DNA of 44,060 nt from CAZBQG01 sp964493945 (GCA_964493945.1 CAZBQG010000003.1:1-44060), one strand, 5' to 3'; numbered from the stretch's first letter, positions 9,700-18,394 are shown. A program made the numbers and translations. The notes: generated by a model not told the origin, from the sequence alone.

Positions 9700-10511
9700 C
9701 AGCAGGCCTCCAATTTAGCCTGGGCGGCGGCAAGGGCCGCATCCACCATGCGGGGCACGACTCGGCGGCGGTAGGCTTCGCTTGCCCTGGCATCGCTTGG
9801 CGGATCACAGGCGGCGGCCAGTATCTCGCCCGCATTGGCCCCGGGCGCCTCGGCTTCGGCCAGACGCACGGGCGTGGGTCCACAGCCACCGACGGCGATG
9901 CGGGCCCTTCCATCCGCTTCCATCACCACAGCCACCATGGCGATGCCCATATCGCCTTCGACCCGCACCAGTTTTTCGTAATGGGCGACGGCCCCTCCGG
10001 GCGAGGGCGGTAGATGTATCTGGATAACCATCTCATCCGGCGCCAAAGCCGTTTCATACCAATCGGTGAAAAAATCCTGGGCCGGCAGGCGGCGTATGCC
10101 ATCCGGGCCGGCAATTTCGATCTCGGCATCGGCGGCAACCAGCACCGCCGGATAATCGGCGCCCGGATCGGCATGGCTGATGGAACCGCCGATGGTCCCC
10201 ATATTGCGCACAGGCGGATTGGCGATGCGCTCAGCCGCCAGACCGACAATGGACAGCCCCTGGGCGTCGGCCACTTTCTTGTGCCGGGTCATGGCCCCGA
10301 TGATGGCGCCGCCGCCCGGCTTGAATTCAATATCTTGCAACCGGCTGATCCCACGCAGGCTGATCAGGCCCTCGGGTTCCACCAGATCGGCGTTCATCAT
10401 GGCCACCAGACTTGCCCCGCCGGCCAGGCATCGGGCGCCAGGGTTGGAGGCCAGAAACGCAACAGCTTCATCCACCGTGGCAGGTTCGAAAAAATTCATG
10501 TCTTGTGTCAC
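9699..10511 (-). CDS. FAD-binding medium subunit (CoxM-like) of the molybdenum hydroxylase
   Basis: A 270-residue subunit of the CoxM family. The FAD pyrophosphate motif is LAGGASL near residue 30 (family usual AGGTDL), and the second FAD motif NMGTIGGSISHADPGAD is intact. A C-terminal CO_deh_flav_C-type domain follows. A second in-frame ATG (MNFFEP) lies four codons in and could be the real start. It is the first gene of the M-S-L order and begins about 57 bases after the stop of the ABC binding-protein gene. With the S and L subunits it should oxidise (hydroxylate) the compound brought in by the upstream ABC importer; this last step is inference from gene order. Confidence 0.92.
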   Translation of the reverse strand: MTQDMNFFEPATVDEAVAFLASNPGARCLAGGASLVAMMNADLVEPEGLISLRGISRLQDIEFKPGGGAIIGAMTRHKKVADAQGLSIVGLAAERIANPPVRNMGTIGGSISHADPGADYPAVLVAADAEIEIAGPDGIRRLPAQDFFTDWYETALAPDEMVIQIHLPPSPGGAVAHYEKLVRVEGDMGIAMVAVVMEADGRARIAVGGCGPTPVRLAEAEAPGANAGEILAAACDPPSDARASEAYRRRVVPRMVDAALAAAQAKLEAC

Positions 10512-10567
10512 GCGTTAAGTACCGGCGCGCGCCTCCAGAAATTGGAAGACGCGCACCGGGAACCAGG

Positions 10568-11491
10568 TTACTTCTTTTTCTTTTTACGGATGAACTTCTT
10601 GGCGTTGTTTTTGTCGACCAGGATGAAGCCGACCGTCACCTTCTTGCTGAAGGCCTTGCCTTTAAGGTGCGCTACCATGGTGTCGACCCCCACATTGCCA
10701 AAGGCAAACGGACTGACATTCACGGTCAAATCCATGAAACCCCGGTTGACCGCGGCGATTGCCGGCGGGATGCCGTTCAGGCCGGTGACCACGATGTCTT
10801 TGGTTTTCCCGGCCGCCGCGACGGCCTGGGCGGCCCCCATGCCAAGCTCGTCATTGGCGCCGTAAATGGCCACCAGGTCGGGATGCGCGACCAGGGCATC
10901 CTCGCCGTTCTTCAGGCCGTTCTCGCGGGTCAGCAGCATCTCGCGGCGGAAGACGATCTTGACGCCCGGATGTTTGGCCATTTCGTTGGCATAACCCTTG
11001 GCGAAGTTGATGAAGGCCTGGGCGCCGGAAGGCCCCGCCAGCATCGCGATCTTGCCCTTGCCGCCGATCTTTTTGGCCGTCCAGGCGGCGGTGGCGGAGC
11101 CCACCTTGAGCTCGTCCAGGCCGACATGGAGGAGCTGGTTCTTGCAGGCCGAGCCCCGGGCGATGGACATCATGGGGATCTTGGCCGCCTTCGCCTTGTT
11201 GTAGACGCTGCACAGCGCCCTGGCATCGATCGGCGAAATGAGGATGCCGTCGACACCCTTGGCGATCAGGTCGTTGACGCCATTGAGCTGCTTGGCCACG
11301 TCCTCTTCGGCGTTGACCACGCTCAGGTCATAGCCAGCCTTCTTGGCCCGCGCCTTTATGCCCTTGAGCATGGCGATATAGAAGGGGTTGGTGTCCGACG
11401 ATAGGGACACGCCGATGGTCTTGGCGTCCACCGGGACGCTCCAGCCCGCCAAAAGCAGCGCGCCGGTCAAGCCTAGCAACAGTTTCTTCAT
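10568..11491 (-). CDS. Periplasmic substrate-binding protein of a ribose/galactose-type ABC importer
   Basis: A 307-residue protein of the RbsB-like (Peripla_BP_4) family. It has an N-terminal signal peptide (MKKLLLGLTGALLLAG, likely cut after VDA). The mature part starts TIGVSLSSDTNPFYIAMLKG, typical of RbsB relatives. ATG 11491 is chosen because GGGAGGAAG sits directly upstream; an open frame continues to 11548 without a better site. The protein ends in an arginine and five lysines, an unusual tail also seen on other proteins in this window. It is encoded after its permease and ATPase. The ligand is unlikely to be known from fold alone: relatives bind sugars, autoinducer-2 and also non-sugar aromatics. 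Confidence 0.9.
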   Translation of the reverse strand: MKKLLLGLTGALLLAGWSVPVDAKTIGVSLSSDTNPFYIAMLKGIKARAKKAGYDLSVVNAEEDVAKQLNGVNDLIAKGVDGILISPIDARALCSVYNKAKAAKIPMMSIARGSACKNQLLHVGLDELKVGSATAAWTAKKIGGKGKIAMLAGPSGAQAFINFAKGYANEMAKHPGVKIVFRREMLLTRENGLKNGEDALVAHPDLVAIYGANDELGMGAAQAVAAAGKTKDIVVTGLNGIPPAIAAVNRGFMDLTVNVSPFAFGNVGVDTMVAHLKGKAFSKKVTVGFILVDKNNAKKFIRKKKKK

Positions 11492-11532
11492 GATCTTCCT
11501 CCCTTGGTTAACAAAAACTCCGAAACGATCCT

Positions 11533-12534
11533 TTAACGATGCCGCCACCGATCAGCGGCGGCTGCGGCGACGATCACCGCGCCGATGGCCACTTGCTGCC
11601 AATGGGACGGCACATTGGCGAGATTGAGCGCATTGGCCATGACCACCATGATGAACACGCCGATGACGCTTTTGTAAAGACGCCCCTCCCCGCCATAGAG
11701 GGACGCGCCGCCAAGCACCACGGCGGCGATGGCCGTGAGTTCGTAAAACTGGCCCGCTGTCGGCTGGCCCGACTGCACGCGCGACGCCAGCATGACACCA
11801 CCGAGCCCGGCCAGCGCCCCGCACCACACATATGTGGATGCCTTGACCCGGTCCACATTGATGCCCGCCAGATAGGCCGCATCCACATTGCCGCCGGTGG
11901 CGAAAACGCGCAACCCGTAGGCCGTGTGATGAAGCAGCCAGGTAAAGATGAAAATCACCCCGATGGGCAGCCAGACCAGATAGGGCAGCCCGAGGAAACG
12001 ATTGAGCGCCAGCCCCTGAAAAACTTCCGGCAGGCCCTCGTCGCCCATCACCGGCTGACCGCCCGTAATCAGGAAGGTGACGCCCCGGAACATGACCATG
12101 GTGCCGAGCGTCGCGATGAACGGATTGACGTCGAGCTTGGTGACGATCAGCCCATTGATCAACCCGACCAAGGCGCCGACACCAATGCCGGCCACGACCC
12201 CGAAGGCCACATTGGTTTCCAGCATTACCCAGGCCGTGGCGATGCCGGAGAGGGCGACCACCGAGCCGACCGAGAGGTCGAAGCCGCCGCCGACGATGAC
12301 GAAAGTCATGCCGATGACGATCACCGTCATGATGGCGCCCTGCACCAACACATTGACCATATTGATGGGCGACAAAAAGCGGTCCGATAAAAGGGTAGCG
12401 ATGAGAATGAGCACGATCAAGGCGATCAGGGGCATCTGGCCCCAGACCACTTCTTTGTGGCGGGCGAGCCAGCCCGTGGGTTGGGCTATTTCGGGCGCCC
12501 CTCCTTCCACGGCTTGATCGCGATTGACTTGCAT
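11533..12534 (-). CDS. ABC importer permease (RbsC/BPD_transp_2 family)
   Basis: A 333-residue polytopic inner-membrane permease with about 8-10 hydrophobic segments. RbsC-type features include GGGFDLSVGSVVALSG and VNPFIATLGTMVMFRGV in the central region. Three consecutive ATGs (12540, 12537, 12534) overlap the ATPase stop. The third is preferred because GGGAGG then lies 6 bases upstream, with the ATGATG in between as spacer. It pairs with the ATPase upstream and the binding protein downstream to make a complete importer feeding the catabolic genes. Confidence 0.9.
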   Translation of the reverse strand: MQVNRDQAVEGGAPEIAQPTGWLARHKEVVWGQMPLIALIVLILIATLLSDRFLSPINMVNVLVQGAIMTVIVIGMTFVIVGGGFDLSVGSVVALSGIATAWVMLETNVAFGVVAGIGVGALVGLINGLIVTKLDVNPFIATLGTMVMFRGVTFLITGGQPVMGDEGLPEVFQGLALNRFLGLPYLVWLPIGVIFIFTWLLHHTAYGLRVFATGGNVDAAYLAGINVDRVKASTYVWCGALAGLGGVMLASRVQSGQPTAGQFYELTAIAAVVLGGASLYGGEGRLYKSVIGVFIMVVMANALNLANVPSHWQQVAIGAVIVAAAAADRWRHR

Positions 12535-12536
12535 CA

Positions 12537-14012
12537 TCATCCTCCCAGGGCGACCCTCAGGGTCCGTTCATTATAATCGCCGTCCCTGGAGATTTGCGCA
12601 ACAATTTGTCCGTTGCGCATGGCCAATACGGTATCCGAGATGTTCATCACCTCGGTCATTTCAGATGACGCGAAGATGATGCCGCCGCCGTCGGCGGCGA
12701 ATTCGCGCATGAGCCGGTGGATCTGCGCCTTGGCCCCCACATCGATGCCGTGGGTCGGCTCGTCCAGCAGCAAAAGATCGGCATGCCCGGCCAGCCAGCG
12801 GGCAAAGATCACCTTTTGCTGATTGCCGCCGGAAAGTTCACGCACCAGCTTGGCCGGATCGCGGGGGCGGATATCGACGCTTTCCATCAGATACTCCACC
12901 AGCTTGTCGATGGAGGGCTTGTCCAGACGCCAGGCGGCGCTCAGCTTGAGCAGGTTGGGCAGCACGATGTTTTCGCGCACGCTCAACCCCATGACCAGCC
13001 CATGGGCCCGCTCGGCGGGCACCAGGCCAAGACCCTTTGCAATGGCCTGGGCGGGTGAACTTATATTCAGTGCGCCGCCCTTGAAGCGCATACCGGCCCT
13101 GGATTTCTCCGCCCCGAAAATGGCCCGCAGGTAAGCCGTCATGCCGCTGCCCAAAAGCCCGGCCAGTCCCATCACTTCGCGCTCGCGGACGGTTACGTTT
13201 TCGCCAGCGGTTTGGCGCTCTACCTCCAGGATGGGCTCCCCCATAACCCGGTCATGGGCGCGATGCAATTCTTCCAGATCGCGGCCCGTGATCAGGCGGA
13301 TCATTTCTTCGGTCTCGGGAACGGCGCGGCCAGAGGCAGCCACCACCTGCCCGTCGCGCAGGATGGTGCAGACATCGGCAATCCTGGCCACTTCGTCCAG
13401 ACGATGAGATACGAAAAGAATGGCGACGCCTTCATCTTTAAGTGTCTGGATGACCTGAAACAGGCGCTCCACCTCGCGCGCTTCCAGGGCCGCCGTCGGC
13501 TCATCCAGGATCAAAAGCCTGGCCCGGCGCGACAAGGCCCTGGCGATCATGACCAATTGGCGCTCGGCGAAACTCAGATTTTCCACCAGGGCGCCCAAAT
13601 CCAAAGTGAGATTGAAGCGTTGCAGCAGTGATGCCGCCTCCACCGCCATGCGTTGGCGGTCGATGACGGGCAGAAAACCCAGCATTCTGCGTTCCGGCAC
13701 ATGGCCCAGCAGGATGTTCTCGGCCACTGTCTGGGCCGAAATGACTCGGATTTCCTGGGGGATGAGCACGATGCCTGCCGCCAGCGCATCGGAGGGCCCG
13801 TTGAAGGTGCAATCCAGCCCTTCCATCAAAACTGTCCCCTCGTCCGGGGCATGCACGCCGCCCAATATCTTAATCAGGGTGGATTTGCCCGCGCCATTCT
13901 CGCCAACCAGAGCATGGACCTGCCCGCCCTCAAGGGCGATGGACATATCAATGAGCGCCTGGGTTCCGTAAAACCGTTTGGACAGACCCCGGGCTTCCAA
14001 TATGAGCGCCAT
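12537..14012 (-). CDS. ABC importer ATPase with two nucleotide-binding domains (RbsA/MglA type)
   Basis: A 491-residue fused ATPase, the usual length for this family. Domain 1 has Walker A GENGAGKSTLIKIL, a degenerate signature LSFAERQLVMIARAL and Walker B LLILDEPTAALE. Domain 2 has a degenerate Walker A region (GLLGSGMTAYLRAIFG), a good signature LSGGNQQKVIFARWL and Walker B LLLLDEPTHGIDVG. One intact and one degenerate site is normal for RbsA-like proteins. It is the first gene of the minus operon, about 86 bases downstream of its probable -10 element. The next gene overlaps its TGA. GGTGGG is a weak ribosome site. Confidence 0.92.
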   Translation of the reverse strand: MALILEARGLSKRFYGTQALIDMSIALEGGQVHALVGENGAGKSTLIKILGGVHAPDEGTVLMEGLDCTFNGPSDALAAGIVLIPQEIRVISAQTVAENILLGHVPERRMLGFLPVIDRQRMAVEAASLLQRFNLTLDLGALVENLSFAERQLVMIARALSRRARLLILDEPTAALEAREVERLFQVIQTLKDEGVAILFVSHRLDEVARIADVCTILRDGQVVAASGRAVPETEEMIRLITGRDLEELHRAHDRVMGEPILEVERQTAGENVTVREREVMGLAGLLGSGMTAYLRAIFGAEKSRAGMRFKGGALNISSPAQAIAKGLGLVPAERAHGLVMGLSVRENIVLPNLLKLSAAWRLDKPSIDKLVEYLMESVDIRPRDPAKLVRELSGGNQQKVIFARWLAGHADLLLLDEPTHGIDVGAKAQIHRLMREFAADGGGIIFASSEMTEVMNISDTVLAMRNGQIVAQISRDGDYNERTLRVALGG

Positions 14013-14075
14013 AGGCTTAAACCCACCTTAAATTTTGGGGTGTCTCCGGTCTGAGCGCCGGACCTTCCCCCCCTG

Positions 14076-14127
14076 TTGAACTGTTCACCAAAAGAGAATA
14101 CTATTCCTTTTTGATTTGTGGATCAAA
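14076..14127. promoter_or_regulatory. Overlapping divergent promoters with palindromes between the catabolic operon and TetR
   Basis: Plus strand: -35 TTGAAC (14076-14081), 17-base spacer, -10 TACTAT (14099-14104), leading to the TetR gene. Minus strand: -35 TTGATC (14121-14126), 17-base spacer, -10 TAGTAT (14098-14103), leading to the long operon. The two -10 boxes lie on the same bases. The perfect palindrome TGAACTGTTCA (14077-14087) covers the plus -35, and TTTGAT-N6-ATCAAA (14110-14127) covers the minus -35. This suits control of both directions by the TetR protein encoded next door. The boxes were read by eye and no start site is proven. Confidence 0.55.
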
Positions 14128-14159
14128 TATAAAAACAAAGCGCCCGGAGGGGAATTAGC

Positions 14160-14747
14160 TTGGCGCAGGTTAAGAAAGCATCGGTGCGCGACGCGATCCT
14201 GAATAGCGCCTTCGCGCTTTTCAAGGAAACGAGCTACGCCGAAACTACCTTGGCCCAGATCGGCGCGGCGGCTGGGGTCAGCGTCTCCAACATCTATAAT
14301 TATTACAACGGCAAGTTGGATATCCTTTATGCCATCTATGATCCGTGGCTGGAACAACGCCTGGACCGGCTGGTCCGGGAAGTGTCGGAAATCCAGGCGC
14401 CCAGGGACAAGCTCAACGCCATTTTTCTAGCCCTTTTCCGCGATATCCCGGCCGAGGATGGGGGCTTCGTCAATAATCTGCTGCAGGCCCTGTCGGCGCG
14501 CCAGCCGGGCGAGCCCTATTCATCCGATCTTTTGTTGCGCTCGGAGGCCAGGATTTCGGCTATCCTGGCCGATGTGGTGCCGGTCGCCAACCGGCGCCTG
14601 GACGAGGATGATCTCTTTTCTCATTTGTTATTTATGGCTTTCGACGGTTTTGCCGTTCATTACAAGCTGCGTGGAAAATCAAGGCGCGTCGAAGCCATTT
14701 GTCATATGCTGACCAGTCTAATTCTCGCCGACCCCGAGGATGCCTAA
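14160..14747 (+). CDS. TetR/AcrR-family transcriptional regulator
   Basis: A 195-residue regulator. The N-terminal helix-turn-helix is clear at about residues 10-55: an FALFKETSYAETTLAQIGAAAGVSVSNIYNYY-like region, with the recognition helix at GVSVSNIYNYY. The C-terminal ligand domain is not diagnostic. The start is TTG at 14160 with CGGAGGGG about 9 bases upstream; no ATG fits. It is divergent from the catabolic operon and lies 18 bases ahead of the dioxygenase gene, so it probably represses one or both units and is released by the pathway substrate or a CoA intermediate. It may also autoregulate through the palindromes at 14077-14127. Confidence 0.9.
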   Translation: MAQVKKASVRDAILNSAFALFKETSYAETTLAQIGAAAGVSVSNIYNYYNGKLDILYAIYDPWLEQRLDRLVREVSEIQAPRDKLNAIFLALFRDIPAEDGGFVNNLLQALSARQPGEPYSSDLLLRSEARISAILADVVPVANRRLDEDDLFSHLLFMAFDGFAVHYKLRGKSRRVEAICHMLTSLILADPEDA

Positions 14748-14765
14748 CCCAGGAGGTAAAGGCCC

Positions 14766-15803
14766 ATGAACCAGGCCCTGCCCGACGAACGCCCAGACGC
14801 CACCCTGATCGCCGATTTGGATAAGGCTAATTACCATCCCATCTGGGACCGTTTTATGGAAGTAACGCCGGTTAATCCCAACGCCACGGACAACGGCCAT
14901 CACTGGCCCTGGGCGCAGACCGAACATTTTACGAAACGCACCGCCGCCGAGGTGCCCATGGAGGATGCGGAACGGCGTGCGATTATCGCCGTCAATCCGG
15001 ATTTCGGCGGCGCCACCCTGACCACCACCAACATGATCGGCGCCTTCACCGTACTGAAGCCTGGAGACCGCGCCCTGCCTCACCGCCATACCTTCGCCGC
15101 CATCCGCTTTGCCGCCCGCTGCGAAGGGGCCCTGACCATCGTCAATGGACGGCGCTGCGAAATGCATGAAGGCGATGTGGTGCTGACCCCGCCCATGAGC
15201 CTGCATGGGCATATAAATGAAGGCGAGGACCGCACGGTCTGGTTCGATGCGGCGGACCTGCCCTTGATCAATTCCCTGGATGTGAATTTCCTGGAGATGG
15301 GCGAGGCTCGGGACGCGGAAGATTTCTGGAAGGTGGATGAGGGCGATGAAGCACTTTGGCAGGCATCGGGCCTGCAGGCCGCCAGCGTTCAGCATGACGA
15401 TCTTCATTCGCCCAAATTCCGTTTTCCGGGTGATGTGACGCGGGCGGCGCTCAGCGCTTTGCCGGCCCGGCCCGATGGGGGAAAGATGCTACGCTATGTC
15501 AATCCCCTGACCGGCGGGCCGGTGATGACCACCATGGACCTTTATGCCATGCGCGTCGGCAGGGGCGCCACCACCCGGCCCAGACGGGCAACTTACAATG
15601 TCATCTGTCTGGTAGCCGAGGGCGAGGGCAGCTCGACGGTGGGAGACAAAACCTTCAATTGGGTCAAGCATGATGTGTTCACTATTCCCCATTGGACCTG
15701 GGTGAGCCATCAGGCCAAGAGCAGCGATGCCGATCTGTTCCTGGTCACCGACCGCTCGGCCCAGGAAAGACTGGGCGTCATGCGGGCTGAAACCAAAGAC
15801 TGA
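14766..15803 (+). CDS. Gentisate 1,2-dioxygenase-like bicupin ring-cleavage dioxygenase
   Basis: A 345-residue protein, the size of gentisate, salicylate and 1-hydroxy-2-naphthoate dioxygenases. The N-terminal cupin has HRHT at residues 106-109 (His106, His108) and a third His at 147 in SLHGH. The 39-residue distance between the second and third His matches the Fe(II) ligand spacing of gentisate dioxygenases. A second cupin core follows (residues about 255-340) without an obvious metal triad, as usual in the family. AGGAGG lies just upstream of the ATG. It is co-directional with TetR and with the hydrolase and amidase that follow. It probably cleaves a 2,5-dihydroxy- or 2-hydroxybenzoate-type ring; the exact substrate is open. 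Confidence 0.85.
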   Translation: MNQALPDERPDATLIADLDKANYHPIWDRFMEVTPVNPNATDNGHHWPWAQTEHFTKRTAAEVPMEDAERRAIIAVNPDFGGATLTTTNMIGAFTVLKPGDRALPHRHTFAAIRFAARCEGALTIVNGRRCEMHEGDVVLTPPMSLHGHINEGEDRTVWFDAADLPLINSLDVNFLEMGEARDAEDFWKVDEGDEALWQASGLQAASVQHDDLHSPKFRFPGDVTRAALSALPARPDGGKMLRYVNPLTGGPVMTTMDLYAMRVGRGATTRPRRATYNVICLVAEGEGSSTVGDKTFNWVKHDVFTIPHWTWVSHQAKSSDADLFLVTDRSAQERLGVMRAETKD

Positions 15804-15817
15804 GGGGTTCGGAACAA

Positions 15818-16555
15818 ATGACCACATATCTGTTATGCCAGGGCGCCTGGCGGGGCGGCTGGTATTGGAAACGGGTGGCCGGCATCCTGCGGGACCAGGG
15901 CCACCGGGTGCTGACGCCCAGCTATACGGGCCTTGGCGAACGGGCCCATCTGCTCACCCCCGAAGTGGATCTGGAAACCCATATCGCCGATATCCTGGGC
16001 GTCATCCGCTGCGAGGAGCTGGAAGATTTCGTCCTCGTCGGACATTCATATGGGGGCATGGTGGTGACCGGCGTTGCCGACCGGGTTCATGAAAAAATTT
16101 CCAGCCTGATCTATCTGGATGCGGCCCTTCCACGGAACGGCCAATCCATGACCGATCTGGTGGGTGGTGATGCGGACGCCCTCCGGGCCCGGGCAGAGAC
16201 CGAGGGTGATGGCTGGAAAATCCCTTTCCCGACCGCCGCCCAGCGGGGCATTGAGGATGAGGTGGACCGGGCCTGGATCGACCGGCTCTCCGGATGCCAT
16301 CCCATGGCCACATTGATGCAGAGGCTGGCCATTGCCGGCAATCATCTGAAAATTGCCAACAAGGTCTATATCCTGTGCAGCGAGAACACCCCCAGCCCCT
16401 TTCATCAATTCGCCGATTGGACCCGGACGCAAAGTGATTGGAAGACGGCGGATATCCCGTGTCACCACATGCCCATGATTTCCATGGCCAGGGAGACCGC
16501 GGCTCTGTTCATGGAACTGGGGTCTAAGGGGGGCGGCGCGTTTGGAACTTCATAA
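15818..16555 (+). CDS. Alpha/beta hydrolase (methyl-salicylate-esterase/pyrethroid-hydrolase-like)
   Basis: A 245-residue single-domain hydrolase. The nucleophile elbow is GHSYGG with Ser77. The N-terminal oxyanion region is QGAWRGGWYW, where relatives usually have HGAWHGGW, so the usual His is Gln here. A YTGLGERAHLL motif follows, typical of the plant MES-like and bacterial EstC-like group. The catalytic His is likely in CHHMPM near residue 224. Start ATG follows GGGGTTCGGAAC. Its position between a gentisate-type dioxygenase and an amidase suggests it releases a hydroxybenzoate from an ester, or hydrolyses a ring-cleavage product. Confidence 0.85.
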   Translation: MTTYLLCQGAWRGGWYWKRVAGILRDQGHRVLTPSYTGLGERAHLLTPEVDLETHIADILGVIRCEELEDFVLVGHSYGGMVVTGVADRVHEKISSLIYLDAALPRNGQSMTDLVGGDADALRARAETEGDGWKIPFPTAAQRGIEDEVDRAWIDRLSGCHPMATLMQRLAIAGNHLKIANKVYILCSENTPSPFHQFADWTRTQSDWKTADIPCHHMPMISMARETAALFMELGSKGGGAFGTS

Positions 16556-17957
16556 ACTGACGGCGGTTCAGGCCAAAGAAGCCCTGGATGGGGGCCGCAT
16601 GTCATGCGCCGAATATGCAAGGGCATTGATCGAAAGATGCCATCAGGCGGCCGGTTTGAACGCCCTTATCACCTTCGACGAGGAGGCATTCCTTAGGCGG
16701 ATGGCACAGCCGGCCTTGGGCCCCCTCCATGGGCTGCCCCTGATCATCAAGGACAATATCAACGCCGCCGGTTTTCCGACCACCGGCAATACGCCAACCC
16801 TGGTGGATTACCGCCCCGAGCAGAGCAACCCGGTGGTCCAGGCATTGGTGGATGCCGGCGCCGTGGTCATGGCTAAAGCCAATCTGCATGAACTGGCCAT
16901 GGGTCCGGGCATCGGCCGGCCGCCGCCCGGTGAGGAAATGCGCTATGGGCAGTTCGGACCGGTGCTCAATCCGCACAATACAAATGTAACGGCGGGCGGC
17001 TCATCCAGCGGCACGGGCGCCGCCATCGCCGCCGGCCTAGCGCCCCTGGGCCTGGGTACCGACACCGGCGGATCGGTGAAGAAGCCCGCAAGCTTTTGCG
17101 GCATCACCGGGTTCAGGCCCAGCACCGGGCTTTATTCCCAAAATGGCGTCATCCCTATATCTCCCAGCCGCGATACCATTGGACCCATGGCCCGAAGCGC
17201 CGCTGATCTCGCTCTTATGCATTCCTGTATCACCGGCCAGGTGAGCGCCCCCCGGACCAGCGGGATCAAGGGACTGCGCCTGGGCCTGTTGAGGGATTTC
17301 TATTTCAGCGGAATGGACGCCCAGGTAAGCGCCGTGATGGAGGCGGAATTGACCAGACTTGCCGGATTGGGCGCGGAATTGATCGAGCTGGATATCGCCG
17401 GGCTTGACGGTTTGATGGACCGCCCTCGCCGAGCCATCGCCATGTATGAAAGCGAAGCCAGCCTCATGCGCTTTTTGGCCCAGACCGGCACAGGCGTGGG
17501 GCTGGAAGAGCTGATCGACGGCACCCGAACTACCGGGCTCCGTGATTATCTGCTGAGCGCCACCGGTGGCGGAAACATATCGGAAGAAGATTACCGGGCG
17601 GCGGTGGATCAGGATTGCCCGGCCATCCGGACTGCCCTCGCGGCACTGTTTAACACCCACCGGCTGGACGCCCTGGCGGCCCCGTCAAGTCTGGTGCCAC
17701 CGAAAGACCGTGAGGAGGATTTCACCATCCAGCGCAAGGGCGAAACCTTGCGCCGATTCGCCGCCGAGGGTCATAATTCAGGATTGTCCAGCATCGCGGG
17801 CCTGCCCACCATCAGCCTGCCAGCCGGGCAAACAAATGACGGCCTGCCCATTGGAATTTCCTTCGACGGGCCGGCCGGTGGGGATCAAAGCCTGCTGGCC
17901 ATCGCCCAGACCTATGAGGCATCCCGCCCGGCCCAGCCGGGACCACCCGATATTTAG
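16542..17957 (+). CDS. Amidase-signature-family amidohydrolase
   Basis: A 471-residue amidase-signature enzyme. The complete catalytic triad is visible: Lys70 in LPLIIKDN, cis-Ser154 in AGGSSSGTG and Ser178 in GTDTGGSV. The 24-residue gap between the serines matches the family. The start is taken as TTG 16542, which overlaps the hydrolase stop by 14 bases and has AAGGGGGG upstream; no ATG lies closer. The family hydrolyses amide bonds, including aryl amides such as those of benzamide type. In this cluster it may release an aromatic acid for the dioxygenase. Its stop overlaps that of the convergent SnoaL-like gene. Confidence 0.88.
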   Translation: MELHKLTAVQAKEALDGGRMSCAEYARALIERCHQAAGLNALITFDEEAFLRRMAQPALGPLHGLPLIIKDNINAAGFPTTGNTPTLVDYRPEQSNPVVQALVDAGAVVMAKANLHELAMGPGIGRPPPGEEMRYGQFGPVLNPHNTNVTAGGSSSGTGAAIAAGLAPLGLGTDTGGSVKKPASFCGITGFRPSTGLYSQNGVIPISPSRDTIGPMARSAADLALMHSCITGQVSAPRTSGIKGLRLGLLRDFYFSGMDAQVSAVMEAELTRLAGLGAELIELDIAGLDGLMDRPRRAIAMYESEASLMRFLAQTGTGVGLEELIDGTRTTGLRDYLLSATGGGNISEEDYRAAVDQDCPAIRTALAALFNTHRLDALAAPSSLVPPKDREEDFTIQRKGETLRRFAAEGHNSGLSSIAGLPTISLPAGQTNDGLPIGISFDGPAGGDQSLLAIAQTYEASRPAQPGPPDI

Positions 17958-18394
17958 TGCTTCTTGCGCAAAAGTGGACGGCCCTTTTTGTGGGATATTT
18001 TCCAGCCATCAGGGGTGCGCATCATTTCATCTTCATAGAGGAAGATAATGCCCGGGCCGCCTTCCATGGGCGCTGGCCCCTTGATCGGCTCGTCACTGTC
18101 ATGACGGTAGATGGTAACATATTGCTGGGTATTGGCCGTGTTTTCATCCACGACGCTAACCTGAATATTGGATACCATATGGCGGATTTGTTGATTCTCG
18201 GCACCCGGACGCCCGGCCATGATCTCCATGATTTTATCCCGGCCCTTGACCTCTTCTCCCTGGCGCATCCAGATGCCGTCAGGGGCGAACAACCCGACCA
18301 GCGTGTCATATCGCCTGGCATCCAGATCATTGTAAAATTGAATAATCACCTGGGTGCAATCCCATTCAATATCCCGTTCCGTGGAGCGCTCCAT
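17954..18394 (-). CDS. SnoaL-like / nuclear transport factor 2 fold protein
   Basis: A 146-residue protein of the NTF2-like superfamily (SnoaL_4 style), recognised by the pattern FYNDLDARRYDTLVGLFAPD, then GRDKIMEIM, RHMVSNI and a closing DGWKISHKK. Members include small dehydratases, isomerases and ring-hydroxylating dioxygenase beta-like subunits, so no activity can be assigned. ATG 18394 is chosen because GGGGGAGG lies about 8 bases upstream; the open frame reaches 18445 without a ribosome site. It is convergent with the amidase (stop codons overlap) and is probably driven by the minus promoter at 18433-18461. The C-terminus is basic. Confidence 0.8.
   Translation of the reverse strand: MERSTERDIEWDCTQVIIQFYNDLDARRYDTLVGLFAPDGIWMRQGEEVKGRDKIMEIMAGRPGAENQQIRHMVSNIQVSVVDENTANTQQYVTIYRHDSDEPIKGPAPMEGGPGIIFLYEDEMMRTPDGWKISHKKGRPLLRKKH

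Noticed and set aside
14077..14087. Counting TGAACTGTTCA as another member of the TGAAC-N3-GTTCA regulon
   Set aside because: Its half-sites are one base apart instead of three, which would turn and move the half-sites; treated as a separate element.
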